Of a stretch of DNA of 64,000 bases, positions 33,520-42,034 are shown in pieces. Positions within the stretch are counted from its first letter, which is position 1. The number at the start of each line of letters is the position of its first letter. A program made the translations under genes and the position numbers. The stretch is from assembly GCA_021201135.1 (NCBI GenBank), contig JAJQGT010000025.1, forward strand, positions 1 through 64,000. Direction: 5' to 3'. The notes under the pieces are model-generated. The model was given only the letters and a program-made list of their open reading frames with translations, had not been told where the DNA came from and did not search any database. The stretch comes from Oscillospiraceae bacterium. Its GTDB lineage: Bacteria > Bacillota > Clostridia > Oscillospirales > Ruminococcaceae.

Positions 33520-33798
33520 ATGACAAGTCTGACATTCGTAATACTGATGCTTATCGCAATAGTTCCCGTGGTTCTGATTATTGCGGGGCTGATTCTCTGC
33601 CTGGGATATCTTTTCAAGCTGTTCATAAAATTTGTGCCTGCCGGTGTTGTGACCGCAGTTGCGATTATTTCTCTTCTGTGCGGGGTGTCCTGCATGATAT
33701 ACATAGTGGCAAGCGGCACCGCCGCAATACTTCTTGCCTGCGTCGCAATGGCGCTCGTTATCTGGGGTGTTTATGCACTTCTGAACAGGACAAAATAA
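33520..33798 (+). CDS. Three-TM small membrane protein
   Basis: A 92-residue protein made almost entirely of three membrane helices (about 4-28, 38-61 and 66-87) with a short basic tail. GGGGAGC precedes ATG 33520. The YwaF-like gene follows after 10 bases. I do not recognise a family. Confidence 0.7.
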   Translation: MTSLTFVILMLIAIVPVVLIIAGLILCLGYLFKLFIKFVPAGVVTAVAIISLLCGVSCMIYIVASGTAAILLACVAMALVIWGVYALLNRTK

Positions 33799-33808
33799 AG
33801 GAGTCATC

Positions 33809-34577
33809 ATGTCCGAGTTATCCGAATTCTGGTACACCGAGTACACCATGAGCAAGACCTATGGGTACGACTACACGGTGTTCAACCTGTTTGACAGGAC
33901 GCATATCACCTGGCTTGTTTTATGCCTCGTCTTTACCGTGGGGATTTCCGTCCTCTACCGGAAATCGGGCGCAAGGCTGAGAAGAAGGCTCGAGATTTCC
34001 GTTGCGATGCTCGCACTTTTCCTGGAAGTCTCACGAATTATCGAAGAGATTCTGACCGACCAGTGGCGTGTGGGCTCGTTGCCGCTACAGCTTTGCAGTA
34101 TAAGCGCGTTCATCTGCGCGTGGTACGGAATCCACCCGAACAAGCTTGCGGCGAATATCCTGTATGCTCTGTGCCTGCCCGGTGCGGCTGTGGCGCTTCT
34201 GAGCCCGACGTGGTGCGCTCTTCCGATAGCGAACTTCTTCCACATAGATTCCGAAATGCTCCATATACTTCTTGTGTGCTATCCCGTCATGCTCCTTGCG
34301 GGCGGCTTCAAGCCGGAGATAAAGATGCTCCCGAAGGTTCTGGCGGTGCTTGCGGGAATGCTCGTTGTGATTTATTCCGTCAACAAAATCCTCGGGACCA
34401 ACTTCTTCTTCATCAACGACCCCCTACGGCAACGTCATCACGTCCCTCTGCACAAGTATCTTCGGCGAGAATCTGTTCCTCATCGGGTACATAATAATCC
34501 TGCTTCTGCTCTTCGTCCTGATGTATACGCCGTTTACGGTTATTGAAATCAGGGATAAGCATAAGAGCAGGGCATAA
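33809..34577 (+). pseudogene. TIGR02206/YwaF-like membrane protein, frameshifted
   Basis: A membrane protein of about 255 residues with six TM helices, resembling YwaF (DRTHITWL, LPLQLCSISAF). As written, the reading frame leaves the family pattern at a run of five C (34420-34424); with four C, the frame continues NDPYGNVITS into a last TM helix and stops at TAA 34575. The uncorrected frame ends instead at 34546 with an arginine- and histidine-rich tail. Either a one-base insertion has broken the gene or the base count in this C run is wrong. Confidence 0.8.
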
Positions 34578-34584
34578 TATACCC

Positions 34585-34613
34585 TTGACAACCGCAAAAT
34601 AATATTGTAAAAT
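34585..34613 (+). promoter_or_regulatory. Promoter of the 34660 gene and GH3 gene
   Basis: TTGACA (34585-34590), 17 bases, TAAAAT (34608-34613). Confidence 0.85.
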
Positions 34614-34659
34614 AAACGTGGGATATTATTCCCGAAATAATGCAAAGGAGAAATATGTT

Positions 34660-35085
34660 ATGTCCAGAAAAAAGAAAATCGCAATAGCGGCTCGGATTGT
34701 TTTCGGAATCCTGGCGCTCGCGTCCCTTGTCACATGTATCTACTACATCGTCGAGGGCTCGCTTTCGGAGGTTCTGTCTTCGATGACCCTGCTTCTTCTC
34801 TCAATCTCGCTCGGCTATATCTATGGCAGAGTTGAGGAGAAGCCTGAGGGGGTTCTTTCCACTGAAGAGAAGGAAGCCGTCAAGAGCCACATCGGCACCG
34901 ATGCTGTTATCTTTGATGACGGCGAATGGTATTTTGAGGGAGCCGTTGACCACTCGTTCACCGTCAGAAATGGCGAAATCGTCCTGAACACCGGCGACAA
35001 CAAGTATATCATCTCCAACATCACCCCGGATTCGTTCACCCTGCGCGATTACACCGGTCGCGAGTTTCACGCAAGAAAAAAATAA
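34660..35085 (+). CDS. Two-TM membrane protein
   Basis: A 141-residue protein with two N-terminal membrane helices (about 8-27 and 33-55) and a cytoplasmic or external beta-rich domain (WYFEGAVDHSFTVRNGEIVL). It is cotranscribed with the GH3 gene and overlaps it by one base (TAATG). AAAGGAG precedes ATG 34660. Function unknown. Confidence 0.72.
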   Translation: MSRKKKIAIAARIVFGILALASLVTCIYYIVEGSLSEVLSSMTLLLLSISLGYIYGRVEEKPEGVLSTEEKEAVKSHIGTDAVIFDDGEWYFEGAVDHSFTVRNGEIVLNTGDNKYIISNITPDSFTLRDYTGREFHARKK

Positions 35086-36377
35086 TGAAAAAATCCCGCA
35101 AAATTAAACTGACGAACATTGCCGCATTAGTCCTGACTATTGCGGCAGTTCTGTTGCTTGTATATATCGCAAGCGGTCTCGTACCGACCGAGATTGACGA
35201 CACCGTCGAGACCGAAAGCACCACCGCCGCTACAGAAGCTACTACAGAGCTCACCACTGCGGCAACAACCACCACTACCGAAGCAACTACAGAAGCAACA
35301 ACCCAAGCCGAAGAACCGGCAGAACCGACTGTTGAAGAGCAGGCTCTCGAAATTCTTTCAGGGATGTCTCTTAAAGAGCAGGTTTATCAGCTCTTCATAG
35401 TCCGCCCCGAGCAGATTACAGGCAGTTCTGAAAAGCTCACCGAAGCCGGGAGCGATTTTGAAGCAGGTCTCGAAGAGTACCCTGTCGGCGGGATTGCAAT
35501 GTTTTCGGAGAACATCATCGACCGTGAGCAAACGATAGAAATGATTTCGGACATGCAGTCCTACTCAACGCTCGGGCTCTTCATCGCCGTCGACGAAGAG
35601 GGCGGGACGGTCTCGCGAATCGGGAATAACTCAGCAATGGGCACGACGTCCTTCCCGAGCATGAAGACTATCGGCAACACCGGCGACACAGACAACGCCT
35701 ATAATGTCGGCTACACCATCGGCACCGAAATCCTGGAGCTCGGCTTCAACCTTGATTTTGCGCCGGTTGCGGACGTCGACTCGAACCCAAACAACACTGT
35801 CATCGGCAATCGCGCCTTCTCGACGGTCGCCGACGTTGCCGCAGAAATGGTCGCCGCGGCGGTCAGAGGCTTCGAGGACAGCGGAATCCTCTGTACCCTC
35901 AAGCACTTCCCCGGGCACGGCGACACCGGAACGGACAGCCACCTCGGTTATACCGAGCTCGACAAGTCTCTCGAAGAGCTTTGGGAGACCGAATTCGTTC
36001 CGTTCGTCTCGGGCATCGAAGCGGGCGCCGACCTTGTTATGGTCGGGCACATCTCCGTCCCACAGGTCACCGGCGACGACACCCCGGCTTCGCTCTCAAG
36101 CACGATGATTGATATTCTCAGAAACGACCTCGGCTTTGATGGTCTTATAATCACCGATTCGATGCAGATGGAAGCCATCACCGACCGCTACACTTCCGCA
36201 GAAGCCGCCGTAATGGCGATTCAGGCGGGCGTCGACATCATCCTCATGCCCGACAATCTCGAAAGCGCCGCAAACGGCATAATCGAGGCTGTCGAGAACG
36301 GCGAGATTTCGGAAGAGAGAATTGCGGAGAGCGTGCTGAAGATTCTTGAAGTGAAGATTGAGACGGGGATACTGTAG
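35085..36377 (+). CDS. GH3 family glycosidase, NagZ-like beta-N-acetylhexosaminidase
   Basis: A 430-residue exported enzyme. One membrane anchor (about 11-29) is followed by a threonine/glutamate-rich linker (43-78), then the GH3 domain. The NagZ dyad is visible in KHFPGHGDTGTDSH (catalytic histidine) and the nucleophile aspartate in IITDSMQME. Such enzymes trim N-acetylglucosamine from muropeptides or chitooligomers. The linker suggests it spans the cell wall, unlike cytosolic Gram-negative NagZ. Confidence 0.92.
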   Translation: MKKSRKIKLTNIAALVLTIAAVLLLVYIASGLVPTEIDDTVETESTTAATEATTELTTAATTTTTEATTEATTQAEEPAEPTVEEQALEILSGMSLKEQVYQLFIVRPEQITGSSEKLTEAGSDFEAGLEEYPVGGIAMFSENIIDREQTIEMISDMQSYSTLGLFIAVDEEGGTVSRIGNNSAMGTTSFPSMKTIGNTGDTDNAYNVGYTIGTEILELGFNLDFAPVADVDSNPNNTVIGNRAFSTVADVAAEMVAAAVRGFEDSGILCTLKHFPGHGDTGTDSHLGYTELDKSLEELWETEFVPFVSGIEAGADLVMVGHISVPQVTGDDTPASLSSTMIDILRNDLGFDGLIITDSMQMEAITDRYTSAEAAVMAIQAGVDIILMPDNLESAANGIIEAVENGEISEERIAESVLKILEVKIETGIL

Positions 36378-36432
36378 GGGCTTCACACAAAAAGTCCTTT
36401 CTGAATATAATATTCCGAAAGGACTAATACCT

Positions 36433-37236
36433 ATGATCAATTACATTTTCGCGGCGCTCTTAGCCACCCTCGGGACGTGGTTTGTGACTGCGCTCGGGGC
36501 GGCGACGGTGCTGTTTTTCAAAAAGACAAATCAAAAGGCGATGAACCTTATGCTCGGGTTCGCGGCGGGAGTGATGATTGCGGCGAGCTTCTGGTCGCTC
36601 CTTGAGCCCGCAATAGAAAAAGCCGAGGCGTATCTCGACACCCCGGCGTGGATAGTCGCAACGTCGGGATTTCTTCTGGGAGCCGTCTTCATGTGGGCTT
36701 CCGACAGGATTGTCTCGCACGAGCGGCTTCAGTTCTCGAAGACCCGGGAGGAGCAGAGGAGCGCCACAAACCGCATAATCATGCTCGTCCTGTCGATAAC
36801 TCTTCACAACATCCCCGAGGGCTTGGCGGTCGGCGTAGCTTTCGGAGCGCTTGCGGGCGGAGAAGGCAATGCGGAATCGCTTGCAAGTGCGATAATCCTC
36901 GCCGTCGGAATCGGGCTCCAGAACTTCCCCGAGGGAGCGGCGGTCTCTTTGCCACTTCGGCGGGAGGGATACTCCCGCAAAAAGGCGTTTTTAATCGGGC
37001 AGGCTTCGGGAATTGTCGAGCCGATAGCCGCCGTTGTCGGAGCCGCCATGGCGGTGAAAATTCAGCTGATACTTCCGTTTGCGCTCGCCTTTGCCGCAGG
37101 AGCGATGATACTTGTCGCCGTCCACGAGCTCATCCCCGAATGCCAGAAAAACCAGTCGGCGCACCCCTACTTCGCAACAACAGGAATTCTCTCCGGATTT
37201 GCAGTGATGATGCTTCTTGACGTCGCACTCGGATAA
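36433..37236 (+). CDS. ZIP family metal transporter
   Basis: A 267-residue ZIP transporter with about eight membrane helices. The metal-binding motifs of TM4 and TM5 are HNIPEGLAVGVAFG and QNFPEGAAV (glutamine replacing the second histidine), and a further HELIPE lies near the end. It probably takes up zinc or other divalent cations, as in ZupT. Upstream in-frame codons extend back into the GH3 gene; ATG 36433 follows AAAGGAC. Confidence 0.9.
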   Translation: MINYIFAALLATLGTWFVTALGAATVLFFKKTNQKAMNLMLGFAAGVMIAASFWSLLEPAIEKAEAYLDTPAWIVATSGFLLGAVFMWASDRIVSHERLQFSKTREEQRSATNRIIMLVLSITLHNIPEGLAVGVAFGALAGGEGNAESLASAIILAVGIGLQNFPEGAAVSLPLRREGYSRKKAFLIGQASGIVEPIAAVVGAAMAVKIQLILPFALAFAAGAMILVAVHELIPECQKNQSAHPYFATTGILSGFAVMMLLDVALG

Positions 37237-37271
37237 AAAGTCCCGTCCTCAGATATAAGGGCGGGATTTTT
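37237..37271. terminator. Bidirectional terminator
   Basis: AAAAAGTCCCGTCC and GGGCGGGATTTTT pair with one bulged G. It lies between the plus ZIP gene and the minus hydrolase gene. Confidence 0.85.
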
Positions 37272-37275
37272 GCTT

Positions 37276-38148
37276 TTACTTAACGTCGCAGACAGACTCA
37301 AGAAACTCTCTTGTTTCCCGTACATATTCATCAACCTTATAAAGTGTGGCGGTATGTCCGCCTTCTACTTTGACAACCCTTGCTCTCGGCATAGAAAGAA
37401 GCAAATCCGCCTGCGCCGCCTCCGAAAAAGCCTTGTCTGCTTTCGGGAGAACCAAAAGCGTTTTATCATCAAACCTTTCGTAATCCGAAGGCTCAAAAGG
37501 CTTTATGTCTGCCACATCCATAATCAAGCCTGTCATATGCAGGTCAAACTCCTTGGTGTATTGCCCATAAATCCAGGCGAAGAAATCCTCCATATACGCT
37601 CTGTTAGTGGGATCCTCATTTTCCATGCCGACCTGCTTTTTTGACGCCGCAAACAGTATTTTCTTTATCCATGAATAAGGAACAACCTTCATAAGCCCCA
37701 ACATCATACCGTATGATTTATACTGCTTTTTCAAGTCCGCAATGCTCGCCTGTGACAGACTGCATGTGGAATATAGAGCCACAGCGGACACCATATCCGA
37801 ATATTGCCTTGCAATGAGCTGAGCCATAAAGCCGCCCAGTGAAGCACCGATTAACACAGGGTTCTTAATATCCAGCTTTTTTATAAGCTTCATGATATGG
37901 TCGGCAAGCTGTTCGAGATTGCCTATTTCCATAGGATAATCAAAGGTAAGAACTTGGTAATCCTCTTCCATCTGAATAATATGGTTGAACCAAACATCCG
38001 AAATTCCCGTGCCGCCTACAAGATACACCAGCGTATATCTGGCGTCAGCTTTACCGCACAAAAGATAGCGTGTGTTGATTCCGTCTATTTTTTCTTCCGC
38101 AAATGGGTGCGTTTCGCTGAAGCTTTGTATTTCGTCTGCAAATGTCAT
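37276..38148 (-). CDS. Alpha/beta hydrolase, last gene of the methyltransferase operon
   Basis: A 290-residue alpha/beta-fold hydrolase with nucleophile motif IGASLGGFMA, oxyanion YLVGGTG and C-terminal catalytic histidine in EGGHTATLY. Substrate unknown; the neighbours (two methyltransferases, an ATC hydrolase and an MBL-fold enzyme) suggest small-molecule modification. ATG 38148 follows AGGAGAAG and lies one base from the upstream stop; longer in-frame readings overlap the MBL gene. Confidence 0.85.
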   Translation of the reverse strand: MTFADEIQSFSETHPFAEEKIDGINTRYLLCGKADARYTLVYLVGGTGISDVWFNHIIQMEEDYQVLTFDYPMEIGNLEQLADHIMKLIKKLDIKNPVLIGASLGGFMAQLIARQYSDMVSAVALYSTCSLSQASIADLKKQYKSYGMMLGLMKVVPYSWIKKILFAASKKQVGMENEDPTNRAYMEDFFAWIYGQYTKEFDLHMTGLIMDVADIKPFEPSDYERFDDKTLLVLPKADKAFSEAAQADLLLSMPRARVVKVEGGHTATLYKVDEYVRETREFLESVCDVK

Positions 38149-38149
38149 T

Positions 38150-39013
38150 TTAACTTCTCCTGTCTGCATCAGTTCTTTTCGCCCTCTCCTCAGTATCATC
38201 CGACTCGTCATAGGCATCATACGGTGCCGAGGGGTCGTGGGGCTTTTGCTTGCGCCATGCGTTACAGGATTTGTCGATATTCGCAAAGGCAAAATCCATA
38301 TCATCCGTCCAGCCGGTGTGACCGGTTATAATCTTTGGACTTATGCTCCGGGCTCTGAGTTTCTGTTCCAATCTCTCAAGAGATTCTGTCTGTAGCTTGT
38401 TGTCCTCGGCAAGCGTGTTGATAAAGCGCCGACCGCCGTCATAGCCGAACCAGATGGTGTCGCCGGTGAAAAGATATTTGTCATCGATGAGATACACCAT
38501 GTGTCCCCATGTGTGCCCCGGGACAAGGATGCACTCGATTCGGATGTCGTTGATATAGAACACCTGACCGTCGTTCAAAAGCACCTTCTTGTTGTCGATA
38601 TGTACCTGCGGGAGCTTATAGAGCCCATAGTAGACCCTGCGGCGCTTTTCGCCGGTGAGATATCGGTTTTCGATTTCACCGATATAGAGCATGGCGTCGC
38701 GGAAGAGCCCGGGGCTATCAGTCTCAACTGCGCCCACATGGTCGGTGTCCTGATGGGTGATGAGGATATGCTTGATAGAGCCGGGGTCAATGCCGAGCCA
38801 GCCCATCTTTTCCTCGAGCCTGTCATAGTTGTATCCGGCATCAATCATAATTGTGGTGCCGTTCTTTGTGTAGAAGAAGATATTCGCAACGAACTCCCGG
38901 ACGCAGGCGACATTCTCATCAATCCATCCGGTATTAAGCGGCTTGAAAATCTCCTTGCCGCGATAGAGGATAGCCATAGCCTTTTCCTGAAACTGTGATG
39001 CTGATTTTGACAT
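38150..39013 (-). CDS. MBL-fold metallo-hydrolase
   Basis: A 287-residue metallo-beta-lactamase fold hydrolase. Zinc ligands are seen in THQDTDHVG, HTWGH, FTGDTIW and TGHTGWTD. The long charged tail after about residue 255 is unusual. Glyoxalase II or lactonase-type chemistry is possible. It follows the duplicated gene tail at 39017-39118 and overlaps nothing; the next gene starts almost at its stop. Confidence 0.87.
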   Translation of the reverse strand: MSKSASQFQEKAMAILYRGKEIFKPLNTGWIDENVACVREFVANIFFYTKNGTTIMIDAGYNYDRLEEKMGWLGIDPGSIKHILITHQDTDHVGAVETDSPGLFRDAMLYIGEIENRYLTGEKRRRVYYGLYKLPQVHIDNKKVLLNDGQVFYINDIRIECILVPGHTWGHMVYLIDDKYLFTGDTIWFGYDGGRRFINTLAEDNKLQTESLERLEQKLRARSISPKIITGHTGWTDDMDFAFANIDKSCNAWRKQKPHDPSAPYDAYDESDDTEERAKRTDADRRS

Positions 39014-39016
39014 ATT

Positions 39017-39118
39017 TCATACTCCCTTTTTCTTTTTATATCCACAATCGCAGTAAGGACCGCCGGAGGCTAAAGTGTATTCCCTCACAAAGTCCGAAAC
39101 TCCGCTTGCTTCGCTCAT
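39017..39118 (-). pseudogene. Duplicated 3' end of the ATC hydrolase gene
   Basis: A 33-codon frame whose first 28 residues (SEASGVSDFVREYTLASG and on to YCDCGYKK) repeat the C terminus of the ATC hydrolase encoded at 39807-40454. The DNA (39033-39118) matches 39835-39920 at about 80 of 86 positions. It lies between the second methyltransferase and the MBL gene. It is probably a non-functional footprint of insertion or unequal recombination. Confidence 0.85.
39033..39118. repeat. 86-bp direct repeat flanking the methyltransferase gene, copy A
   Basis: About 93 percent identical by eye to copy B at 39835-39920, same orientation. Confidence 0.88.
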
Positions 39119-39810
39119 TGGTTATACGTCCCTTTTCGGCAAGTGAAACAAGCTATGGATTTCACAGTGCTAAACTCTACTGTCTCATACTGCTTCTCCA
39201 GCCGCTGTTTCAGACTGTCCGCTGTTTCATAGGGTGAAGTAAAGTACCCCTTCGGTTCATAGAGATGACTGATGAACCAATCTGTCCGGGCAGTTTCTCC
39301 GGCAACATAAAAACAACCGCAGAAACAGCCACCGGGCTTTAAGGTCCGGAACACTTCCCGGTAAGCCGCTTCTTTGTCTGGAAAAGCATGAAATCCATTG
39401 AGGGAGAGTACAATGTCAAAGCTGTTGTCCGTGAAGGGCAAATTCCCTACATCTCCCTGTTGAAAGCGGACATTCGTCAATTCGTCCCGTTTCGCCCTTC
39501 TTTGCGCACGGGACATCATGTCCTCGGAATAATCCAGACAAGTGACGCTTGCATTCGGCAGCCCTTGATAGACCGGCATGGTCAGCACGCCGGTACCCAC
39601 AGGAACCTCCAACAGCGAGCCGGAGAAATCCTCCGGAACACCGGAAAGCGCACGGGACAGGTATTCAACGGTTTCCGTCTGTTCCATATCCCACACCAGT
39701 TTACACACGGCTTTTCCCAACAGGGTAGAGCAGGTAATCATGCCATCATAAAAAGTCGCTTCACCACCCGATACTCGGTATGCTGATTTGATTTCCTCAC
39801 GTCTGTTCAT
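39115..39810 (-). CDS. Class I SAM-dependent methyltransferase (small-molecule type)
   Basis: A 231-residue methyltransferase. SAM site LLEVPVGTGVL (proline in place of the usual glycine in ExGxG), acidic loop CLDYSED, and FDIVLSLNGFHAFPD. Substrate unknown. The stop overlaps the remnant at 39017-39118 and the start lies in the ATC hydrolase tail. Codons look like its neighbours, but it is bracketed by an 86-bp direct repeat, so it may have been inserted. Confidence 0.88.
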   Translation of the reverse strand: MNRREEIKSAYRVSGGEATFYDGMITCSTLLGKAVCKLVWDMEQTETVEYLSRALSGVPEDFSGSLLEVPVGTGVLTMPVYQGLPNASVTCLDYSEDMMSRAQRRAKRDELTNVRFQQGDVGNLPFTDNSFDIVLSLNGFHAFPDKEAAYREVFRTLKPGGCFCGCFYVAGETARTDWFISHLYEPKGYFTSPYETADSLKQRLEKQYETVEFSTVKSIACFTCRKGTYNQ

Positions 39811-40454
39811 ATAAATCGCTCCTCTTGTTTTAATTTTTTATATCCGCAGTCGCAGTATGGACCGCCGGAGGCTAAAGTGTATTCCCTCACGAAGTCCGAC
39901 ACTCCGCTTGCTTCGGTCATGGTGTAGTCAAGTCTGCACATGGCAGGAACCAAATCATAGAGCCCGAGCTCACGCATCAGCGTGCAGATTCCGCACTTTG
40001 TGAACCTTGCTTCGTAGCCGGAGCCGTCTTCGTAGGGATAAAACTCCATGTTCCACGAGTAAGGGTTTCTGTCGGCGGCTCGAAGCTTTTCCGTAGCTCT
40101 GAGAGATGCCAAGTCTTTGTCGGTGAACTTGTTCCTGCCGCTCATTCTGCAAAACCAGTTCATTGGGCTCGTCATCATTGAGTCTTTATAGTATTCCGTC
40201 AGCCGCCCGACATCCGGACGCTCGGGCATATTCAGCACGAATGCGCAGAGCAGAGCGCAGTTCACGAGATTCATCTTGAACCTGTCGGCTCTCTCAAACT
40301 CCGGCACTCCTGTGATAATCTCTTTATAACGGTATTTTGCCTTTTTTCTTATCATCTTTGCCGTATCTTCGTCAATTCCGAAAATGGCTAAGTTTCGCTC
40401 AAAAGACTTCCCGAACAAGACCCACATTCCCATGGGCATACCGAAGTATTTCAT
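39807..40454 (-). CDS. L-2-amino-thiazoline-4-carboxylic acid hydrolase family protein
   Basis: A 215-residue protein of the ATC hydrolase family (PF14196 type). Cysteine-rich elements include TKCGICTLMRELG, MCRLDYTM and, at the C terminus, GPYCDCGY. Pseudomonas ATC hydrolases open a thiazoline ring in cysteine formation; in Clostridia the substrate is unknown. Its 3' end is duplicated at 39033-39118. It overlaps the next methyltransferase by four bases. Confidence 0.82.
   Translation of the reverse strand: MKYFGMPMGMWVLFGKSFERNLAIFGIDEDTAKMIRKKAKYRYKEIITGVPEFERADRFKMNLVNCALLCAFVLNMPERPDVGRLTEYYKDSMMTSPMNWFCRMSGRNKFTDKDLASLRATEKLRAADRNPYSWNMEFYPYEDGSGYEARFTKCGICTLMRELGLYDLVPAMCRLDYTMTEASGVSDFVREYTLASGGPYCDCGYKKLKQEERFI
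39835..39920. repeat. 86-bp direct repeat, copy B (within ATC hydrolase)
   Basis: The parent sequence of the repeat at 39033-39118. Confidence 0.88.
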
Positions 40455-40469
40455 ACTATCGCTCCTTTT

Positions 40470-40985
40470 TTATGAAAACAGCACCCCAAGCACGAGTGCC
40501 AATGCGGCACAGACGGGGATATAAATTATGAAGTGCGTGATGTGAGATTTCTTGTTGTAACCGAAGAAGTGGCTTCTGTCGACACTTTTCAGCTCCGGAT
40601 AAAAATGAATGAAGAAGTTAGAACGGCAGAGGAGATACCAATCAAAGAAGATAATGTCGTAAATCTCCATTGCATAGAGCATAGTGATGAATCGGGCGAA
40701 GAATCTGAGAGCACCGAAGCCGTTTCTTGCACCGTCCCAGATGGCAATGGCGAACGCTCCTACAAACAGGCAAATAGCGACTATCAATATAATCCAGCCG
40801 ACTATATGCGCTCCCTTGAACCGCTCTTTTTTGTCAGGGATCACGGCTAAGTTTTCTTTCGGAGCAGAGGAGAAAAGCCGCTTGTCCTGAATAAAGCCGA
40901 CTGCGCCGTAGAGCATGAGAAAGTAGCCGAGCATTAGCATGAGGGTGGAAACTATAGTTACTGCCACAAAATCACTTTCTCCCAA
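40470..40985 (-). CDS. Four-TM membrane protein of the operon
   Basis: A 171-residue protein with four likely membrane helices (about 8-30, 60-83, 92-112 and 148-170). It overlaps the upstream methyltransferase by 14 bases. The start shown is TTG; a GTG 18 bases downstream (with GGGAG upstream) is an alternative. Family not recognised; it could be a membrane partner for export or for the methyltransferase, which is itself membrane-anchored. Confidence 0.7.
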   Translation of the reverse strand: MGESDFVAVTIVSTLMLMLGYFLMLYGAVGFIQDKRLFSSAPKENLAVIPDKKERFKGAHIVGWIILIVAICLFVGAFAIAIWDGARNGFGALRFFARFITMLYAMEIYDIIFFDWYLLCRSNFFIHFYPELKSVDRSHFFGYNKKSHITHFIIYIPVCAALALVLGVLFS

Positions 40986-41790
40986 TCAACATCCTTGAAT
41001 TTCCGAGCATCATCATGTTGGCACGGCTTTCTGAACCGAATACCAATTCAGACATATTCACAAGCTTCACTTCCTGATAGCCCATGTCCCGAAGCTTCTG
41101 AGCAAAAGCCTCCATATCGCCATACATTTTTGGCTTCATGCAATCGTTAATGGCGAATACGCCGCCTTTTTTCAGAACACGCAGGGTTTCCATAATCAGT
41201 TCATGAACATCTGAGCCCATGATGTTGTGATAGACGTAGTTGCTGATGACGGCGTCGAAGGTCTCGTCGGCAAAGTCAAGCTTGTTTGCGTCGCCTTTCT
41301 GGAAGGTGCATTGCGAAGCAACGCCCTCAGAAGCGGCATTCTTTTCGCAAAGAGCTTTGCTGTAGTCCCACATTGCACCCCAGTAATCAATTCCGACTAC
41401 TTTCGCCTGAGACCAAGTGAGTGCCGCACGAATGCTTAGCGGACCGGAACCGCAACCGACTTCAAGAAGTGTGCCGTTTCCGTCATAATCAAGAAGTGAG
41501 AGCATGGTTTCGTGCCCTTTCTCCATCATTCCTCCACCGCCAAAAGCATATTGCCTGCGTATCCATTCCATCCAGCCGATAATGGCTATCAGGACTATCA
41601 GGGCAATAATAAATACGACGCCGAGCGCAGTAATATGGAAAACTGCAAATGACAGAACGGCAAGAATCAACGCCGCAAGCGCAAAACCACCCATCATGTA
41701 GAACACAGGATGCGACATCCACGTGCCATAGTTTTCTCCGTGAGTACCGAGCCGGATAGAAGACTGCGAAGTTTTGATTTGATCAGTCAT
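40972..41790 (-). CDS. Membrane-anchored class I SAM methyltransferase
   Basis: A 272-residue protein with two N-terminal membrane helices (about 28-50 and 53-76) and a cytoplasmic class I methyltransferase (LLEVGCGSGPLSIRA, GIDYWGAMWD, FDAVISNYVYHNI). It is the first gene of the operon. ATG 41790 is chosen since GGAGG lies between it and the in-frame ATG at 41805. Confidence 0.88.
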   Translation of the reverse strand: MTDQIKTSQSSIRLGTHGENYGTWMSHPVFYMMGGFALAALILAVLSFAVFHITALGVVFIIALIVLIAIIGWMEWIRRQYAFGGGGMMEKGHETMLSLLDYDGNGTLLEVGCGSGPLSIRAALTWSQAKVVGIDYWGAMWDYSKALCEKNAASEGVASQCTFQKGDANKLDFADETFDAVISNYVYHNIMGSDVHELIMETLRVLKKGGVFAINDCMKPKMYGDMEAFAQKLRDMGYQEVKLVNMSELVFGSESRANMMMLGNSRMLIGRK

Positions 41791-41817
41791 AAGAAATACC
41801 TCCATAATAATTTGAGA

Positions 41818-41849
41818 TAGTTTAAGCTAACCATAGTTAGCTTAAACTA
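41818..41849. promoter_or_regulatory. 32-bp palindromic operator
   Basis: TAGTTTAAGCTAAC and GTTAGCTTAAACTA are perfect 14-base complements around CATA. It begins at about +1 of the minus-strand transcript, so a repressor here would block the operon. A separate palindrome TAGCATATGCTA (41862-41873) lies in the promoter spacer. No regulator gene is adjacent. Confidence 0.8.
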
Positions 41850-41857
41850 ACAGTGAT

Positions 41858-41886
41858 AGTATAGCATATGCTAACCGAGATTGCAA
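41858..41886 (-). promoter_or_regulatory. Promoter of the methyltransferase operon
   Basis: On the minus strand TTGCAA (41886-41881), 17 bases, TATACT (41863-41858). It is divergent from greA. Confidence 0.85.
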
Positions 41887-41951
41887 GAGGGATTTGAAAA
41901 TTATTATTGAAAGCGAATTATTTTTGCAGTCTTCTTCACATTTTTTCTCCC

Positions 41952-41980
41952 TTGACAACCACCCGAAATAGTCTTATAAT
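41952..41980 (+). promoter_or_regulatory. Promoter of greA-lysS
   Basis: TTGACA (41952-41957), 17 bases, TATAAT (41975-41980). Confidence 0.92.
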
Positions 41981-42034
41981 ATAAAAAATGGCGCAGTGTG
42001 CGCTGCCGTATAAAACACTTTGGAGGTAATTACA

